Assembly: GCA_022828595.1 (NCBI GenBank)
Contig: JAKGHH010000005.1
Location: 60,941,655-61,005,654, forward strand
Origin: Nelumbo lutea
Lineage: Eukaryota > Streptophyta > Magnoliopsida > Proteales > Nelumbonaceae
DNA: 64,000 nt
Direction: 5' to 3'
Below the pieces are notes generated by a model. That model did not search any database. It had not been told where the DNA came from and worked only from the letters and a program-made list of their open reading frames with translations. This document shows, piece by piece, positions 52,262-64,000 of the stretch (within the stretch, counting starts at the first letter, position 1; each line of letters begins with the position of its first letter). A program made the translations under genes and the position numbers.

Positions 52262-54136
52262 ATTCATTCAAGTCTCATTCTAGCCTTAAATCTAAAGATA
52301 AGTTCGATTAATTATTTCTTTGAGCTAAGCTTGAACTCATTCAATATTTAGCTAAACCGGGCCAAGAGATGCTGAAGTTCCATTTGGCTTGGTTTAATTA
52401 TACCCTTACATTTTGTTTATTTGCAGTGCATGCAAAGTAAAATAAAACTTAAAGGCAGAAAAAAAAATAGAATAAACAAACAAAACCCGCCATGCATTTG
52501 TACCAATGCAAATGAAATTATAAAGAGAACAAACAGGGCTTTAGTAGAAAGTTGGAAAATGTTGAAACTGTCGAAATATATAATAGTGCTACGTGTCTCT
52601 CTCCCATCCCATGTCACCATGTGACACTGGAATATGCCTTTTCCCCATTTGTTTTATTATTTGTCTCTCTCAATGCAACTAAAGTTGGTGTCAACTAGAA
52701 TGAACATAGGGACCGCACTCCATTCCACGTTTCATGATGTATCCTTGACGCAACAATATCTTAAAACTCATATTATATGGCAGCTTGTGGTCCTCCCTCT
52801 ACAACTTGATCAAACCAGCCCTACGCATGAAAATAAACCCATTTTTTTATAGTATGGCCCTATCACTTCTATTATCTAAATTCGGATATGGATCCTAATG
52901 ATAATATGGTTTTCTTGCACTTATCCATCATGTAAAAAGTCAATCAATGGAAAAAAGTTCATTTGTTTAAAATTATTTAGGCCGTTGAAAATTTTAAGTG
53001 AAAATGCATCATTAATCGAATCATTTATATTGATTAACGATATAAAAATCAATAGAGACATAGACTCACAGTTAAATTTTACATCCATTCACATTTAGAC
53101 CTCACTCAATCAATATGTTCTTTGGACCACATATCACAGATAACAGCTTTAAAGTACGTACTTGTGAATTTGAAAAGGTTACTATACATGATCCTACGGA
53201 AGTGCACATGGTTCGTGGGGCCTACTGATTCTGATGACCCCAGTACTTACGTCTAATTAACGTACGATCAGTATATTGTAAACATTGCCCTGGAGACGAT
53301 TGAGGTGTAAGTAATGAAGACGACGACAGCAAACTACTTTAATTCTACCATACAAAATAAATGAAAGTACTATTACAGTATTACCATCACGTTATTTTCG
53401 AGGGCAGGTATGCTACCCACAAAACGCAAAATAATTTAATTTTGAGCGCGGATATGCTACCCACAAAACGCTGACTACTTGTTTGTGCACATCACACTAC
53501 AGTGTAGCACATTCAGTGAGAAGCTACTTTACCTATGTTTTCTTATTTATCAGGGTAAATAGATAATAACTCGTTTTCATAAAATGTCAATATTAAAAGG
53601 TAATACTTTTCTATGCAAGTGTTAAGCAATTTCTCCCAAGTGAAAGGTTATCCGTTTAGAAAACAGAAAAAAAAAGAAATTTTCATAAATTTTATATAAA
53701 TATAAAACAAATAATATGAATATTTCGATCAATAAAAACTAAAATGACCAATTTTCCCTCATTTCAAAATCCAAAAAAGAAGGAAATAGATTGATCCTAA
53801 ATAATAACGTGTGGCCGTAGATATATGCACATGTACTTTTTTTTTTTTTTTGTAGTCGATGGATCCAGGAACCTTATAAAATATGGATATTCTGGTGATC
53901 AAACAAAAAAAAAAAAATCAGATTCTCTAGTATTTAGAATTTAAAACTAATGAACATTCTGCTGTAACATTGGTTGCATGCAACCCCAATGAAATAAGAA
54001 TATATCATTGTTTAAATAAAAATTAATTGATGTAATGCCTTAAATTTATTTTAAAAACAGGTATTGTCCTATCTCATCAGCACCATTTGGGAGTGGTTGC
54101 GTAATCAGGTTAAAGGACAGTAATTTGGATTTGGAT
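52262..54136. other. Intergenic, no gene seen
   Basis: Small direct repeat of tatgctacccacaaaacgc at 53408 and 53453 (45 bp apart). The overlapping open frames at 52417-52624 on both strands lack known motifs. Confidence 0.45.
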
Positions 54137-54629
54137 CTAGTGTTATTTTGATCCCTAAACTTTAAAATGCAATAATTCAGTATCTAAATTTTCAAAATAT
54201 GACAATCTAGTACCTGCCTTAACTAGAAGTTAATCGGTTGTTAAGTGACACTTTAAAAAGATACAAATGCCCTTCGAGTGTCATCTAATTTTTTTTATCA
54301 ATTATCCAAACATTGACAAAAAAAGTAATAGTCCCAAATCCTTGCTTCTTATATTCAAGAAAGTTGGGGGTCACCAAAATATCCACTCAAATGTAACCCC
54401 AACTTTCTTGAATAGAATAAGCAAGGATTTTGGACTGTTAATTTTTTATCAACGTTTTGATAGTTGATAAAGAAAACAAAATGACACTTGAAGGACATTT
54501 ATGTCATTTTCAAATGGCACTTAATAGCAGATTAACCACTAATTAACGATAGGCACTGGATTGTCAAATTTTAAAAATTCGAATACTAAATTATCGTATT
54601 TTAAAGTTCAAGGACCAAAGTGGAACTAG
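54137..54629. repeat. 493-bp foldback element
   Basis: The two halves are imperfect reverse complements along almost the whole length: left ctagtgttattttgatccct pairs with right aaggaccaaagtggaactag; the inner arms ccttgcttcttatattcaag and cttgaatagaataagcaagg pair around a centre near 54385. No coding capacity and no clear target duplication; a foldback or Mutator-like MITE. Confidence 0.85.
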
Positions 54630-56527
54630 GCACAAAATAGAGGGTACTAATTACTGGTCATGTTCATATAACTGCACATTGGACATCTTAATAATAATGT
54701 AAAGGATTACCGGTATTCCTGATGTGTGGCTAGATAAATCTGTACATCCATATTTTGTGGTCAGTAGATCCTAAATCATTCGATAAAGAGGCCAAAATTT
54801 TTCAAAGCAATGGTCATGTCAGTATTTTATGAAATTTACTTGGCTCCTGATTATGGTTGGAGAAAGCATCCAAGTTATATCATGCAGGTAAAAGCTCTAT
54901 TTATATAGCACCGAATGGTACATTAGGAATATCTCCCGTATATTTATGTTTAATTTATAGGAAAATATTCCGATTGTATTGGATTCTCATCCTCAGAGTT
55001 TCTGCTGCATAACCCTTGGTCGGAAATTTTAAATCGTAAATCGTAAAATTAATAGATAAAAATGCATGTGGTCCTCTCACTGGGTAGGAGCCAAGTATTT
55101 CCCGTATTTTATTGGCCCTTGCAAAGCATTGGCTGTCAACATTGGACAGCCTGTGCTGTCTAAACACTCTCTTAATGGCACTCGCTAGTCCAATCAACCA
55201 TGCCGTCAGCACTGTTTTACACGGAATTCACAATGGCTTGCGTGTGTAGAAAAAGAGAAATCACCAGCTGTGCAGCCAAAATTTCTGCCATTAACTTGTC
55301 CACGTACAAAATGTGTTATTTCAGGTGGAAGAAGCCAGGTAAGACAGTCCATCATAATAATAAGGCCCACGATTTTTATATAATAGCATGTTTGAATGGG
55401 AAGAAGGGCCCAAACTTACGTGGTTGTGATTCAAAAGAGCAGCTAGTGTGGTGGATCACTTTTCATGCTTGTACAAATACAAAAAAGTATAGACAAAGCA
55501 CTTCCAATCAAACAATATATATTGGACTTGTTTGGATGCTTAGCCAAAATAAAAAAAAAAACCCTTGACTTTTTAACTTTTTCTTCCCCTTCATATTGGC
55601 ATTATTGAGGGGGACGAAAAAGCATATGTTTATATTATCTTCATAAAAGCAAAGAGCCAAGAGGTTTGATTCTATGCATCCATTATTTTAGCTGTTGGGT
55701 TTTGGATATTTAAATTTGGTCCACCACCACGGTTATTACCACCTCCAATTTCTCTTTAAGGTTCTGTTCATTTTTTGAAAAGTATTTATTTAGGTTAATA
55801 CATGTGTCAATATTTTTTTTATCTTTCAAGTAAATAAGACAATGATCGTTTTAGTCATAGAAAGCCATTATTAAAAGATGTAATTTTGTTTTATCTAAAT
55901 ATTGACAACTTTTCCTCAAATAAAAAAGCTATTTATTCATCTAGGAATGAGTATCAGGGAAGATAAATTTCTTTCAAATCTTACATAGATCTGAAAAAAG
56001 AATATAGATATCTTGATCAATGAAAACCAAAATCCCATTAACCAATTTTTCCTCTTTTAAAATCAATGGAGCCCTAAAAATTACTAATATTTAGGAGTAT
56101 TAAGATGCACCTTAACCCCAAACCGATTTTGAGACAGAGTCCCGTTCATTCAACCCGGTTGAACCAAGATCCTTAAGGATTAATTAAGAATATTAGGTCC
56201 CAAAGAAAAAAGCTTGGTTGGAATTTTCCGCCACGAAATCAAGAAACATTTTGCCTTCAGCTCGCTGCATCCGCGTAGGCCATAAGGCCTCCAACTAGAG
56301 TATCTTTACCATTGTCACAAAGCCACCAAAAGAATATCTCCAGCCATCAAAGTCAGTGGTATGAGATGAGACTACCAGTTCTTGTTCTAATCATCTATCA
56401 AAAAGTTCTTGTTCTTCTGATCAATAACTTCGCCTTTTTTTCTTTCTCCATGTATACGCGTGGACCCCACTTAACTTTAGTATTGATTTCTTCATATTTT
56501 TAATTTATTCATTCGAAGAAGAATTAA
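54630..56527. other. Intergenic, no gene seen
   Basis: Reading frames such as 55200-55568 lack known motifs. 55755-56090 and 53560-53790 share motifs (for example 'gatcaatgaaaac', 'ccaatttttcctc') suggesting a worn repeat. No RNA gene recognised. Confidence 0.4.
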
Positions 56528-56750
56528 GGGTCCGGGTTTATAGTTGAAATTAGAATCAGAATTGGAATCAAAATTTTTTAGAAACAGAATTAGAATGGTT
56601 TAGTCCTATATCATTTGTTTAGTTCAGATAGAAATTGGAATAAGGTGGAATGGGATTTGAAGGAATGATTATTTCTTCAAATGAGATACTGAAATGGCAA
56701 TATGATTCTAATTCTATCCAACCAAACAGTTGGACCATTCCGATGGGCCC
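56528..56750. mobile_element. Tourist-like MITE upstream of the GLOX gene
   Basis: 223 bp, ends gggtccgggtt / ccgatgggccc, flanked by TAA at 56525-56527 and 56751-56753. The interior has 'gaatcagaattggaatc' type motifs shared with 61576-61794. Lies about 0.8 kb upstream of the oxidase start codon. Confidence 0.75.
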
Positions 56751-57440
56751 TAAGACTTAGAGTCGCAGGATAGAACATTAATTTGATAATAATTGTGGAA
56801 TATTAATGGTTCTCCTAGCTAGTGCTTTCATTCTTCATTGCAAATTAATTCATCCAAACACATGCTTGCAGTTCCAGTCGGAGAGGGAGAGGGATTTATC
56901 CCGTCGATATACAGACAAGAATTGAGAAGTGAGAACAACATAAACCACCCATAATCTTTTTCTCTGAAGTTCTTGCTGCATTCTTAATTTGTGTAAGGTG
57001 AAGACAAACCGGCAAGACACCCGGCCCGTCCCATCTCTCTCTGTCTCACAGTCAATTTGGGCTGCTGCCTGGCAATGGACCTGAGTTTAAAAACGACCAG
57101 CCTGTCCCAATCAAGTGATATTGATGGGGCTGTGTGGAAAGGGAAGTACAAACTAATAAAGCCAGAGCAAACGACGCCAGAATCGTCTTAACAAATACAA
57201 AATACAAGCAGCTACTTAGTGCTGTTGATTCATCATTTCTCCAACTCCACAACTACTACTACTTCAAAAGCCTCAGCCGTCTATTAGTCTATAATACAGA
57301 ATTAATTTGAAGGAATGAAGCAAGACCCACACGTTAATCAACTGTAGATTAAAAGAAATCAAGTGAAGATGCGATTCATTTAAGTTTTGTTTCTGAATTC
57401 TAAGTTTGTTTCCTGCACGTGTTTCCAACCCGAGTATTAT

Positions 57441-57449
57441 TATATAAGG
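57441..57449 (+). promoter_or_regulatory. TATA box of the GLOX-type gene
   Basis: tatataagg lies 85 bp before the start codon, a normal distance for a plant TATA box with a short 5' UTR of about 50 nt. The upstream region 56754-57440 shows no gene. Confidence 0.7.
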
Positions 57450-57525
57450 GAGGCCACACAACATTCCTCCGCACCCACCTACATTCACAGCTTTTGTAAT
57501 AACAAATCAAGTTCATTAATTCGTT

Positions 57526-59175
57526 ATGCCGACTCGTACTTTGCTTTTCTCCTTGCTTGTCTGGCTGCTGCTCTTCCTTGCAGCAACACCTCGACGGAGT
57601 CTGACCCTTGCTGCCGGACGAGGCAGCTGGGAACTCCTACAGAAAAGCATTGGTATATCCGCCATGCACATGCAACTGCTTTACAATGATCGTGTTGTCA
57701 TATTCGATCGTACTGACTTCGGCAAGTCAGAGCTAGCTTTGCCCCAGGGCAAGTGTCGGACCGACCCCAGTGACACCGTTCTCACGGTCGACTGCACCGC
57801 TCATTCCGCCGAATACGATGTTTCGACCAACTCGTTTCGCCCTCTCATGGTCCAAACTGACGTCTGGTGCTCTTCCGGTGTGGTCGCACCCGACGGGCGT
57901 CTCATCCAGACTGGTGGATTCAACGACGGTGAACGTTCTGTTAGAATCTTCACACCGTGCAATGGTTGTGACTGGGAAGAGAATAGGTCAGGACTCCTTG
58001 CTCGGCGGTGGTACGCAACCAACCATATATTACCAGACGGCCGCTCTATCGTAATCGGTGGACGTCGGGAATTCAATTATGAATTCTACCCAAAATCCCC
58101 GTCGACTAACAAGCTCTTCTCTCTGCCGTTTCTGTGGGAAACTAATGATCCGAGGATAGAGAATAATCTCTACCCATTTGTTCATCTTAACGTTGACGGT
58201 AACTTATTCATCTTCTGCAACAACCGAGCGATTCTACTCGACTATAACAGGAACAAAGTTGTGAAAACGTTCCCGGAAATGCCTGGGGGTGATCCGAGGT
58301 GCTACCCCAGCACCGGTTCTTCAGTTCTTCTCCCTCTGAAGCACACACAGAGACCACACATTGAAGCTGAGGTTCTGGTATGCGGTGGCGCGCTAAAAGG
58401 CTCTTACGCTCAGGCGAAGAGAGGTAACTTCGTTAAAGCTCTCAACACATGTGGGAGAATCAAAATTACTGACCCGAAACCAGCTTGGTTCATGGAGACA
58501 ATGCCCCTAGCAAGGGTCATGGGAGACATGATAATACTTCCCAATGGCCACATCTTGATAATCAATGGAGCTGCATCGGGGACTGCTGGGTGGGAAATGG
58601 GCCGGGACCCAGTGTACAGTCCGGTGCTTTACAAACCCGATTACCCATCTGGGTCGAGATTCGAGGTGCAAAACCCCACCAAGATACCGCGTATGTACCA
58701 TTCCACTGCAATCTTAATCCGGGATGGTCGGGTTCTGGTTGGAGGAAACAATCCTCATGTATTCTACAATTTCACAGGCGTCCTTTATCCAACTGACTTA
58801 AGCTTAGAGGCGTTCTCACCGGGTTATTTGGATCCGGGCCTTTTGAATGTACGCCCAAGGATTATCTATCCGTTATCTCAAGTTAAGCTCAAGTATGGGC
58901 AACGACTGAGAGTTCGGATCTCTGTTCCGGGCGCATTTGATAGCAGCCGGGTCTCGATAACAATGGTGGCTCCATCATTCACAACCCATTCATTCTCCAT
59001 GAATCAAAGGCTACTGGTTCTGGATGCCTCAAGGGTGACGCCGGTGTCGGGGCCAGTGTATGACGTCGAGACATTGATGCCCAAATCAGGTTTACTTGCA
59101 CCTTCGGGCTATTATCTTCTGTTTGTGGTTCATCAGGAAGTTCCGAGCAAGGGAATTTGGATTCAAATTTTGTAA
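57526..59175 (+). CDS. Secreted galactose-oxidase-like / aldehyde oxidase GLOX-type enzyme, single exon
   Basis: A 549-aa intronless ORF of normal family length. Residues 1-30 form a signal peptide (TLLFSLLVWLLLFLAA), so the protein should enter the cell wall or apoplast. It then has the glyoxal oxidase N-terminal propeller (RGSWELLQKSIGISAMH onwards; kelch-like LPDGRSIVIGG, LPNGHILIINGA, RDGRVLVGGNNP) and a C-terminal immunoglobulin-like DUF1929 domain (about 440-549). All expected copper radical-oxidase residues are visible: Cys115 (DVWCSSG, thioether partner), Tyr216 (NNLYPF), Tyr391-His392 (RMYHST) and His536 (VVHQEVPS). The family oxidises aldehydes or galactose-type alcohols to make H2O2; plant members act in pollen and seed-coat mucilage. 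The start is the first ATG after a TATA box. Substrate cannot be read from sequence. Confidence 0.95.
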   Translation: MPTRTLLFSLLVWLLLFLAATPRRSLTLAAGRGSWELLQKSIGISAMHMQLLYNDRVVIFDRTDFGKSELALPQGKCRTDPSDTVLTVDCTAHSAEYDVSTNSFRPLMVQTDVWCSSGVVAPDGRLIQTGGFNDGERSVRIFTPCNGCDWEENRSGLLARRWYATNHILPDGRSIVIGGRREFNYEFYPKSPSTNKLFSLPFLWETNDPRIENNLYPFVHLNVDGNLFIFCNNRAILLDYNRNKVVKTFPEMPGGDPRCYPSTGSSVLLPLKHTQRPHIEAEVLVCGGALKGSYAQAKRGNFVKALNTCGRIKITDPKPAWFMETMPLARVMGDMIILPNGHILIINGAASGTAGWEMGRDPVYSPVLYKPDYPSGSRFEVQNPTKIPRMYHSTAILIRDGRVLVGGNNPHVFYNFTGVLYPTDLSLEAFSPGYLDPGLLNVRPRIIYPLSQVKLKYGQRLRVRISVPGAFDSSRVSITMVAPSFTTHSFSMNQRLLVLDASRVTPVSGPVYDVETLMPKSGLLAPSGYYLLFVVHQEVPSKGIWIQIL

Positions 59176-59468
59176 ATGTAGATATATAATTAATCTCTGC
59201 ATGGTTAAAAAGAAAAAAAAAAATATATAGATGTATACTCTGTGGTCGATGATGTGAAAATGCTTAGTAATTAGGAAGCCGTTAGGAAGCATTCTAACTT
59301 GATTGCTCTTATTTTGGCTACTTGTTATTGGAATGTATCAATGTAAAGCATAATATGTATTTCTTTCTTTCTTTCTTTTCGTTTTCTTTTTTTTTTTAAG
59401 TAAAGCATAATATGTTGTGGGATTCCTTTCTTCCGCCGTCTATATATTTTGAAGTTCTTTTATATAGA
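59176..59468. other. 3' flank of the GLOX-type gene
   Basis: Likely 3' UTR and terminator region; contains a pyrimidine tract near 59361-59396. No separate gene. Confidence 0.5.
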
Positions 59469-59730
59469 CTGTGTTTGGTTGCAGTGCAATTTTATTTGCA
59501 CTAGTACAAATGTATGAGAGTGCAAATGTAAAAAATGCAAATTCTTGTTTAATTTTATTTTGGATTTTACTTTATTTTGTTTAATGTCTTAATTTACTTA
59601 ATTTGTACTGCAATCAAACAAATTAAGCTAAAATTTGAAACAAAAGTATGCCAAAATTTACATTTAAATCATTTGCATTGCCATGGTTTTGCATCAGTAT
59701 AAATTAATTTGCATTGCAACCAAACACAGC
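59469..59730. mobile_element. MITE (TGTTTGGTTGCAATGCAA-type ends), copy 2
   Basis: 262 bp, left ctgtgtttggttgcagtgca, right tgcattgcaaccaaacacag. The interior matches 1411-1666 along its length ('gcaattttatttgcactagtac', 'attttgcatcagt'). Confidence 0.78.
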
Positions 59731-60153
59731 TATATGAAATTTCTTTGCAGAGAAAAAAATGGATGGTTTAGTCAGGTAAAGCCATATGTTGCAATTTAAA
59801 AGGATTAAAAGGGTTAATAATAGACAAAAAAAGGATATAGGTCAAATTGATAAAAAAATGATTAAGCACTTATAATTTAACAATTGATATGACACTTAAG
59901 AGAATTGAATGATGAAAAAGAGGATTCATGTAGTTGACGCCATATAATTAGAATAGGCATACCTAATCTGTTGCACCAAACTACATGGCCAATCATGAGT
60001 GAACATGTGGGCCTCCATGTGTATGGAACACTATCGTCCACTCATGATGGGTCAAGTAGCCTGATTCACACATTTGTGTTTGTAGTTGATAATAACGTGT
60101 GGGTGTTGGGATACAACTATGGTGTTTATTCACTTTTGACAACATTTCTCTTA

Positions 60154-60551
60154 GGCCTCATTCATTTATACTTGCCCAAGGAAATACATTTACCATAAAA
60201 GTTTCCCAAGTAAAATTTGTCCGGATAAGCAAGTTTCCAGTGTTTTTGTACCCTACTAATCATCTTGCTAAAGAAAGGTGAGAGGGAGATAGCGTTTATT
60301 GGCTTCAACAAGTGCACCGGTAAGTTGTTTAGCCTCATAAGAGGGTATCGGGTATGAATCAGTTACCTGGGCAACTGATATTCACAGGACATTCTATTTC
60401 TTGATTTTGAGAGGGGAAAATTGGTTAATGAGATTTTGATTAGAATCTTATGTTTTTTTTTTTCAGATTAATGTGAAGATCAGAAAAAGTTTATTTTCTT
60501 GGATAAATGCACTTATTCAGATAAATAATTTATCGGAAAGAGAATGAAGCC
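60154..60551. mobile_element. Decayed Tourist-like MITE, ggcctcattc ends
   Basis: Left ggcctcattcatttatactt, right ataatttatcggaaagagaatgaagcc (inverted at the outer 10 bp, ggcctcattc / gaatgaagcc). Flanks TTA and TAA are compatible with, but do not prove, a 3-bp duplication. The stretch between here and 59730 shows no gene. Confidence 0.5.
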
Positions 60552-62994
60552 TAAAAAATATTCTTATTTACAATAGAACCCGATATAGAAGCAACCGAAC
60601 ACAGGTATTATGGTCAATTTACCAATTGACCAACTTACCCCCACCCCCCACATAAATACCGGCAAATGGTCAAAATTAGTTCTCTTCGTAAAAAAAAGAA
60701 AACGGCTTGGGTGGGGGAATTAACAAAGGATTTAAGCATTCATAATTTAATAATGGATATATCACTGAAAAGAAACAAACACAGGATTATGTAACCGACC
60801 ATTTATAATTGGGATAAGAGTTTAGGTGATGATGAGTCTATCTTCATTTGCATGCATGGGGTCGTTTAACTCGTAAAATGATTAGTTTAGATTGGACGTG
60901 TTGAAATTTCTATTTGTCTATGCTTATAATATAATTGTTTCCTTGATATTCAGTTATACAATATGTACACGGTAATTGAAACACCAAGTAATATAATAGC
61001 TCACGCTATGGAAAGAGACAAAGTAGTCACTTTCCCAGTCATGCTCGCGACAGAACATCAGATGCATGAAAACAGAACTTTTAATTAAAGGAGAGGCGGC
61101 CCTGACTCCTGAGCACTAGGAACTACTGATTGGTCTCCTCTACTCCATTGAACTCAGTTCGTTACGCTTGATTTCACAGCTTACCTAATTAATGTCTTCT
61201 TTTATATTCCATCAATTCCATCTGAAATAACCCATATTTCGTGGGATTGCTTGCTGGGAGAAGCTAGCTAGTCTGGTGTTATGTCGTTGGAGGAAGTTTC
61301 AAACTTGAGTTAGTCCTTTCTACATGAAGTTAGAAACTAGGGATTGGGGCCCTATCACGTTTCTTCCTTATCATCAATAGACCCTTAAAAGTGACTCTTG
61401 TGGCAAATGAAGGACCAAATTAGAGGAGTGGTTGAAGCTCTACACCTATACAGGAGAGGAGGAGACGGGGGTGATAAAGAAGGGTATGTGGTTGCCATTG
61501 TACAGAGAAGATAAAGGGAATCGTGCTCTGAGTTGCTGCTTATAAAATGCATTTCATTTTATGATCAAATTTTAAGGGTCTATTTGGTTTTTAGTTGGAA
61601 TCGGAATTGGAATGGTATATTCCCATAATTTGTTTGGTTTCGACAGGAATATGAACAGACAGAAATTGGAATAAGCAGGAATTATATTTCATTTCTAAAA
61701 AAGGTGCAAAAAATGATAAGGGAATGCCATTCCAGCAAGAATGGGAATGAGATTCTGATTTCATCCAATCAAATAATTGGAATTGGAATAGCCCATGGTG
61801 TATAAGTAATGTATAACTAAGAATGAAGTGGTTCACATTGGATTGGTCTCCCTTAAAATGATCAGTAAGATGTGTGGGAAATCAATCATCAAGATTAAAG
61901 CAGAGATTGGGAGTATTTATTTGAAAAACAAGTGTTTGTCATAATAAACTTTTATGAGCATTTTGTGAAAAAGCACTTGTTTCAAACAGGAATAGTATAG
62001 GTATTTTCAACAAGACAGGCCAAAAAGAAAATAAACGCTTAAGAATTTATTTTCATGCTTATTTTCCGAACACAAATAAGTACTTATTGATGCGGTTCCA
62101 ACCAAAATAAGTGCTTATTTGAATGATCACTTATTTTTAACTTTTAATTAAGCACACTCAAACTTATCCTAAATAATAATTTATTTTAATATTGCTCTGT
62201 CACCATTCATCCAAGAGTCTATATAATTGGCATCTTCTAATCATGCTTATCTCTAGTGTAGCAAATTTTTAATATGGGACCCCGGAAAAGTGGGTCCAGA
62301 CCAATAATCTGTGGCGGTTCAGGACATAGAGTCCTAAATCTAAATTCTCTTTATTTTATATATTTTTTGGGTGGGAAAGAGTACCTAAATTCAACAATCG
62401 ACAATTTTCTCGTAAAAAATAAAGCAATTGTTTAAATCTTTTATGTCCTCGTGTCTCCGACTTTTCGTTGATTCATTTCTTGCTTTCATCATGCACATAT
62501 TTGTACGAACTCGGAACTTCCCTAATGTTTTTTTTTTTATTTTTTGGGCCCAAATTTAGTAGTTGGGACGCCCCCTCCTACCCTACGTGAGGACATACAA
62601 CCCGAGTCATGAGACAAAAATCATTAGTATTTTGCATTATAATTTTAAATCAGACCCACCCTACAATAGTGCTGGTGTTCGCCGTTACATTTGCATCCAT
62701 ACGTAAAAGCGAAGCTTTATTGGGACGGTACCGTTCACTCAAGTGGATTAAAACATTTCCTAACATTTCCATGCGAGTTCGGATTGGATCAGTGAATGAA
62801 AATTTGTCTTATGCGATGCAAATACACCAGCGTTCAAAACAAATAAAATAAATTGATGTGATGCCTTGGAATTTATTATAAATGCTAATCGGTATGTTCA
62901 TATTAAATGGATTTCGAGTTATCCTGCACAACAGCTAAGTAATGATTCAGTCATTCAGGTCAAATGAATTTATATAAGGGAAAATAGATAAATT
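60552..62994. other. Intergenic with worn repeats
   Basis: 61576-61794 is a MITE-like unit (gggtctatttgg ... ccaattgg..aatagccc) related to 56528-56750. 62040-62165 holds 'ataagtgcttattt' motifs related to 1266-1390. No supported gene; the 62609-62851 frame is unrecognised. Confidence 0.45.
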
Positions 62995-63616
62995 TAAGAG
63001 TGGTTAAAAGTCGAGCTTTTTACAAGTTATTTGAGTTTGGCTTAGCTTGATTTCAATCGAGATTCGAGTTGAATTGAGTTTGAGCCCATACATGCATATA
63101 TATATATAAAATTATAAAAAATAACATATAATAAAAATATTGTGTATATATAATATTTTTATTTGTATATATAATAATAACTAATTATTATAATTCTTAA
63201 TTTTTAAATATCAAATAAAAAATATTATATATATACATATTATTTTTATAAAATATTTTTCTCAAATTGAACTTGAGTCGAGCCGAGTTTGAACTTACGG
63301 GTTTTTTACTCGAATTGAGCTCGAACCTTGTATTGCCTTGACGAGCCGAGTTTGAACTTACGAGTTTTTTACTCGAACTGAGCTTGAACCTTGTATTGCC
63401 TTGACGAGCCGAGTTTGAACTTACGAGTTTTTTACTCGAACTGAGCTCGAACCTTGTATTGCCTTGGCGAGTCGAGTTTGAACTTACAAGTTTTTGTATT
63501 GCCTTGGCAAGTCGAGTTTGAACTTACAAGTTTTTTACTTGAACTGAGCTCGAACCTTGTATTGTCTTGGCGAGCTGAGCTCGAATAACTAGCTATTCGG
63601 CTCGAATCCACTCCTA
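62995..63616. mobile_element. hAT-like repeat with TAAGAGTGG/CCACTCCTA ends carrying a minisatellite
   Basis: Left taagagtggttaaaagtcgagc, right gctattcggctcgaatccactccta (rc taggagtggattcgagc). Flanks gataaatt and ggtaaacc share 5 of 8. AT-rich core (63090-63250), then a 63-bp tandem array. Non-coding. Confidence 0.65.
63280..63571 (+). repeat. 63-bp minisatellite, about 4.6 units
   Basis: Units start at 63280, 63343, 63406, 63469 (only 40 bp, lacking an internal 23 bp) and 63509, each beginning gag(c/t)cgagtttgaactta and ending ttgtattgccttg(a/g)c. Units 1-3 differ at a few positions. Confidence 0.95.
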
Positions 63617-64000
63617 GGTAAACCATAGAATAAATATAAAAAAAATTAAAGAAATTATAGAAAAAATGAATATATCTTTATATATAAGTATGTAAGTACG
63701 CATATATGAATATATATTTTGTTACAGTGGTTGGCTGTTCCAACGAGCCAGTTTGGCTATGAGTTAAAAATGTTGATATAAACCGTTGGCAACTGCCAAG
63801 GGATCTACCTCTCAATTAATCCTGTCCTATTTTAGCCAGATATAAGGTCGATGCAGCCAATCCAGACACGGTTGGACAGTGATAATGCTCTGTTAGCTGG
63901 TTGTTAGTCCTTTCTGTTTTTCTTTATTTTGTTGTTGTTTCACTGTGCTTATTAAAAGTTTTTTTTCTTTCTGTCTTTTTAAGCTTTGTGGTGTTTGATT
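63617..64000. other. Intergenic end of window, nothing recognised
   Basis: AT-rich to 63720, then unique-looking sequence with T-rich runs. No coding or RNA feature supported. Confidence 0.5.

Noticed and set aside
55200..55568. 122-codon frame between the foldback and the GLOX gene
   Set aside because: Composition and sequence match no family, and it ends in a lysine run from an A-tract.
63280..63571. CRISPR-like array
   Set aside because: The units are contiguous 63-bp tandem copies with no unique spacers, in a plant genome; it is a minisatellite.
1..64000. A new multi-gene system such as a biosynthetic cluster or defence locus
   Set aside because: Only three intact genes are present, from unrelated pathways and in conserved families; the rest is transposon-derived or shows no coding signal.

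Overview
This is nuclear DNA from a flowering plant. Two genes have many introns with GT..AG borders, repeats fill most of the window, and the recognisable proteins match plant families best. The species cannot be fixed from the window; a woody eudicot or basal angiosperm fits, a grass does not obviously.

Layout. (1) 1-3480: a broken 5' piece of a plastid-type FAD amine-oxidase/desaturase-like gene, then repeat-rich DNA. (2) 3481-7869, minus: an intact six-exon polyprenol reductase gene (338 aa). (3) 7870-8976: a 1.1 kb gap shared by two head-to-head genes. (4) 8977-35872, plus: an intact 13-exon gene (407 aa) for a WD40 protein of the DSE1/TANMEI (yeast Asa1-like) family. About 18.7 kb of its 27 kb lies in two introns swollen by retrotransposons. 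Intron 5 holds an old Ty1/copia element interrupted by a 1.47 kb hAT-like element, which itself holds a LINE fragment. Intron 7 holds a copia element with a younger copia element in its leader and a hAT-type MITE in its 3' LTR. (5) 35873-57440: intergenic DNA rich in small DNA transposons: a decayed 3.85 kb hAT element with BED, middle and dimerisation remnants, about ten non-autonomous hAT-type elements (several with exact 8-bp target duplications), LINE ends, foldback repeats and AT-rich DNA. (6) 57526-59175, plus: an intact single-exon secreted galactose-oxidase-like (GLOX-type) copper radical oxidase with a TATA box. (7) 59176-64000: intergenic, with several MITEs and a 63-bp minisatellite inside a hAT-like repeat.

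How the genes relate. Polyprenol reductase makes dolichol for N-glycosylation in the ER; the WD40 protein belongs to a family linked to PIKK-chaperone function and embryo development; the GLOX-type enzyme works in the cell wall. They do not form a cluster or pathway, and no new multi-gene system is visible. The most informative signals are the nested transposon history, its effect on the DSE1-like gene, and the concentration of hAT-type elements between 37 and 51 kb. Exon borders and repeat ends were read by eye from the sequence; no alignment or database search was run.
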